Below are positions 63,531-64,000 of a DNA stretch of 64,000 nt, piece after piece. Source of the DNA: Lasiodiplodia sp. COLG20 (Eukaryota > Ascomycota > Dothideomycetes > Botryosphaeriales > Botryosphaeriaceae); assembly GCA_009801085.1 (NCBI GenBank), contig VNWV01000034.1, positions 51,354 through 115,353 of the forward strand, in the 5' to 3' direction. The first letter of the stretch is position 1. Every line of letters starts with the position of its first letter. The notes under the pieces were generated by a model. That model did not search any database. It was not told the DNA's origin and saw only the letters and a list, made by a program, of their open reading frames with translations. A program made the position numbers and the translations under genes.

Positions 63531-63977
63531 CTACACCCCTTCGACCTCTGCACCCTCTGCGCCCTCTTTTCCCTCTTCAACTATGGCGTGCAGAATCAAG
63601 CCCTCCTGGTTTCGCACGGCGCGGACGATTTCCAAAGGCTGATCAACCAGATCAACCCATGACAGGAGGGTGGAATAGTCCTCGCGGCAATCGCCGAGCT
63701 TGGTGATGCCTTCGATGCGGGCACACGAGAACGGCAGCTCCGACAAGCTTCGAGGGAGTTCTTCGCGTTTGAGTGTGCGGATTTCGGGATCGAGGTCGTA
63801 AGGGTCGACATCCTCTTCGACATCGTTGCTGAAAATGATGTAAATGCCGTTGGGGGCGCCGGTGGCCGTGGTGCGGATGACGACGACGAGGTCGGTGTTG
63901 TCCCAGAAGCCATAGGTGTTCAAACAGTGGAGCTCGCCGAGCTGACAGAAGCAGAAGCTGTCGTTGGTCTCGGTCAT
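63531..63977 (-). CDS. Hypothetical acidic protein
   Basis: 148 aa from ATG 63977 (MTETNDSFCFCQLGELHC) to a stop at 63531. I do not recognise the family. It is acidic, with a predicted strand-rich core (DLVVVIRTTATGAPNGIYIIFSND) and a Glu/Gly-rich tail (EEGKEGAEGAEVEG). Only 23 bases upstream are visible, so a further 5' exon outside the window is possible. It faces the NRPS tail-to-tail, without cluster elements in the gap, so it is probably outside the cluster. Confidence 0.5.
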   Translation of the reverse strand: MTETNDSFCFCQLGELHCLNTYGFWDNTDLVVVIRTTATGAPNGIYIIFSNDVEEDVDPYDLDPEIRTLKREELPRSLSELPFSCARIEGITKLGDCREDYSTLLSWVDLVDQPLEIVRAVRNQEGLILHAIVEEGKEGAEGAEVEGV

Positions 63978-64000
63978 GGTGAGGCCCAGCAGAGTCGCGG

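Overview
This window comes from a filamentous ascomycete (Pezizomycotina). Genes are split by short introns (about 42-95 nt, with GT...AG ends and CTGAC/CTAAC branch points). It carries a Zn2Cys6 regulator, a bANK-type regulator, ABC-C and MFS transporters, and a very large A-T-C repeat nonribosomal peptide synthetase (NRPS). I cannot assign a genus from sequence alone.

Left part (1-14.2 kb). A 5'-truncated P450 is followed by a monocarboxylate-type MFS carrier and a Zn2Cys6 transcription factor. Next comes what looks like a small-molecule catabolic group: a class II aldolase, an Asp/Glu-racemase-family protein, a D-2-hydroxyacid dehydrogenase, a peroxisomal FAD amine oxidase and a sugar-type MFS carrier. 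Three intergenic regions of this group share a near-identical element, CTCGGGAGAANCC, which suggests a Zn2Cys6-controlled regulon of its own.

Central and right part (14.3-63 kb). This is a biosynthetic cluster for a modified cyclic peptide. It has a P450, four isopenicillin-N-synthase-like 2-oxoglutarate/Fe(II) oxygenases, a complete 2-isopropylmalate synthase-like enzyme, a complete isopropylmalate isomerase, and a secreted-looking ureohydrolase. It also has three small enzymes or helpers (ABM, VOC and SnoaL folds), a second class II aldolase, and a fused P5C-reductase/zinc-alcohol-dehydrogenase protein. A ToxE-like bANK regulator, an ABC-C exporter and a five-module NRPS of about 5,508 aa complete it. 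A Rei1-like ribosome-biogenesis gene sits in the middle. Most promoters in this part carry one or more copies of TGTCAGC/GCTGACA. The sites mark the cluster from the P450 at 14.4 kb to the divergent ABC/NRPS promoter at 46 kb, and the bANK protein is the obvious candidate to bind them.

How the genes may work together (inference). LeuA- and LeuCD-type enzymes supply leucine or a homologous 2-oxo acid. A 2OG oxygenase hydroxylates leucine C5. The alcohol dehydrogenase half of the fusion makes the aldehyde, which cyclises, and the P5C reductase half gives 4-methylproline. The NRPS (A-T-C x5, then T) assembles a pentapeptide, and the last C domain has the SHxxxDxxS motif of fungal cyclising domains. 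The other 2OG enzymes and the P450 would hydroxylate residues, and the ABC-C pump exports the product. The most interesting points are the P5CR-ADH fusion with its 6-nt microexon, the two juxtaposed cis-element codes, the embedded Rei1 gene, and a stop-free 48-nt intron inside the specificity pocket of the first A domain.
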